From assembly GCA_035378845.1 (NCBI GenBank), contig DAOSUP010000002.1:1-64000 (forward strand): 64,000 nucleotides of DNA, in the 5' to 3' direction. The notes below the pieces were generated by a model. The model was not told the DNA's origin. It saw nothing but the letters and a program-made list of their open reading frames with translations, and ran no database searches. This DNA is from JAKOUL01 sp035378845. GTDB taxonomy: Bacteria; Dictyoglomota; Dictyoglomia; Dictyoglomales; Dictyoglomaceae. The position numbers were made by a program, and so were the translations under genes. Shown here one piece after another: positions 63,111-64,000 of this stretch. Each line of letters starts with the position of its first letter. The stretch's first letter is position 1.

Positions 63111-63591
63111 GAGAAAGATAAAAGACATAAAAGAATTGAAATTAACAATCAAAAAACTTAAGGAAGAGAACAAAACCACTGTTTTTACTAATGGATGTTT
63201 TGAAATATTGCATCCAGGACATATCAAATTATTAGAAGAAGCAAAAAAGTTGGGAGATGTCCTAATTGTTGGCATAAACAGTGATTCATCAGTAAAAAGA
63301 ATTAAGGGGGAAGAAAAACTGATCTTTGATGAAGAAGCAAGATTAAAGCTAATCTCTGCTTTAGAAGTGGTAGATTATACGACTCTTTTTGAAGAAGATA
63401 CCCCTGAAAATATAATAAGGGAACTAAAACCAGATATCCATGTGAAAGGAGGAGATTATAAAAAAGAAGATCTGCCAGAAAGTAAAATCGTAGAAAGCTA
63501 CGGCGGAAAAGTAATAATACTTCCGCTTCTCTCCGGATTCTCTACCACAGAAATAATAAACAAAATATTAAGCATCTATAAAAAGAAGTAA
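63091..63591 (+). CDS. rfaE2: Heptose-1-phosphate adenylyltransferase (HldE domain 2)
   Basis: This 166-residue nucleotidyltransferase has TNGCFEILHPGHIKLL (HxGH at ~44-47), GINSDSSVKRIKG and the C-terminal GFSTTEIINKI. It makes ADP-heptose from heptose-1-phosphate and ATP. It overlaps the kinase gene by 20 bp and the convergent heptosyltransferase by 24 bp. The final epimerase HldD is not in the window. Confidence 0.95.
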   Translation: MKMYTFERKIKDIKELKLTIKKLKEENKTTVFTNGCFEILHPGHIKLLEEAKKLGDVLIVGINSDSSVKRIKGEEKLIFDEEARLKLISALEVVDYTTLFEEDTPENIIRELKPDIHVKGGDYKKEDLPESKIVESYGGKVIILPLLSGFSTTEIINKILSIYKKK

Positions 63592-64000
63592 TTTTTCCCA
63601 AACTATATTAGAAGATATATTCATACAATCTAAAGTATCACACACCTTTTTCCTATGCTCCCAAAGACAAGGTTCACAAGAAAGATCAACTTTAGCTACC
63701 TGATATAACGGATCTTCAGGAATAATCTCCTTAGGATTTGTAGGACCAAAAATAGCTACTATTGGCTTTTTCAAAGCAACTCCAAGATGCAAAGGAGCAG
63801 AATCTAAACATACCATAACCTTACTAAAATATATCCATCCCATAAAATCTTCAAGACTCTTAGGAGAGAAAAAGATACTATCTTCAGTAAGTTTTCTTAA
63901 TTCTTCTATACTTTCTTCTTCGTCAGGTCCACAGACTATTATATAAGGGATTTCATGCTCTTCTATCCTATCTATAAGTTCCTTCCATTTATCTGGAGCC
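63568..64000 (-). CDS. Family 9 glycosyltransferase (heptosyltransferase), C-terminal part
   Basis: The reading frame is open to the right edge, so only the last ~144 residues are present. They contain the GT9 donor-site block CLDSAPLHLGVALKKPIVAIFGPTNP, broken here as CLDSAPLHLG then KPIVAIFGPTNP, and the C-terminal cysteine pattern CEPC...C...CM typical of ADP-heptose:LPS transferases. The start lies outside the window. With the adjacent ADP-heptose genes it supports an LPS-like core. Confidence 0.92.
   Translation of the reverse strand, partial: APDKWKELIDRIEEHEIPYIIVCGPDEEESIEELRKLTEDSIFFSPKSLEDFMGWIYFSKVMVCLDSAPLHLGVALKKPIVAIFGPTNPKEIIPEDPLYQVAKVDLSCEPCLWEHRKKVCDTLDCMNISSNIVWEKLLLFIDA

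Noticed and set aside
62109..63591. A broken HldE gene split by a frameshift
   Set aside because: Each half has a complete domain, its own start and normal length for the split form known in other bacteria.

Overview
The window is AT-rich bacterial chromosome with very dense coding and no mobile element, CRISPR array or tRNA that I could find. It opens with the 5' end of a 16S rRNA gene on the minus strand. The gene set points to an anaerobic, probably thermophilic, Gram-negative-type bacterium: an archaeal-style ATP-dependent DNA ligase, a tandem-glutaredoxin protein disulfide oxidoreductase with thioredoxin reductase, a GH57 glycosidase, a small one-cluster ferredoxin, DUF763, DUF39 and corrinoid methyl-transfer proteins, and ADP-heptose/lipopolysaccharide genes. 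I would guess Dictyoglomus or a close relative. That assignment is inference from gene content and the few 16S bases, not from a search.

Layout. 1-246: 16S start, its leader and a strong promoter. 247-2939: ligase, then a divergent DapF-family gene. 2929-5464: a minus-strand ferredoxin, small protein, ferritin-like protein and solute-binding protein. 5559-11260: a radical-SAM gene, an EamA exporter, and a lapA-like/nadA/nadB/nadC operon. 11406-13988: PduL and a DUF4914 (PEPCK-like P-loop) gene behind a candidate attenuator. 14192-18087: folC, PDO/trxB and an aldo/keto reductase. 18320-20393: MATE exporter and lipB. 20335-23402: floA/NfeD membrane-domain operon. 23431-27137: NitT/TauT-type ABC ATPase with a two-domain permease, and a DUF192 protein. 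27203-31523: DUF763, endonuclease V, GH57 enzyme. 31665-38317: guaB, a hybrid-architecture sensor kinase with its receiver, a DUF59 protein and a UvrD-type helicase.

38374-45562 is a long plus-strand run: a secreted protein, flavin reductase, LolA-like protein, MalK-type ATPase, a zinc phospholipase C/P1-nuclease-fold protein, a MacA-like adaptor with an FtsX-type permease, and a DUF2089/LiaF-like pair. 45559-48421 holds a UPF0280 gene and a KtrBA potassium uptake system. 48463-54665 is the most suggestive metabolic block. It contains a DUF39 plus NIL-ferredoxin pair (the homocysteine-forming pair known from methanogens) next to a corrinoid protein, its ASKHA-type reactivator, an MtaA/UroD-like methyltransferase and a LacI regulator. 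Together these could make homocysteine and methylate it without folate. 54880-64000 is an envelope block: a flippase-like/GT39 fusion, an unrecognised toroid-like protein, a GT2, a UDP-sugar dehydrogenase, a GmhA-GmhB fusion, split HldE kinase and adenylyltransferase, and the C-terminal part of a heptosyltransferase.

Two window-wide patterns stand out. Nine of ten convergent gene pairs overlap at their 3' ends, leaving no intergenic terminator. Promoters of the form TTGACA-17-TATAAT are easy to read by eye in front of many operons.
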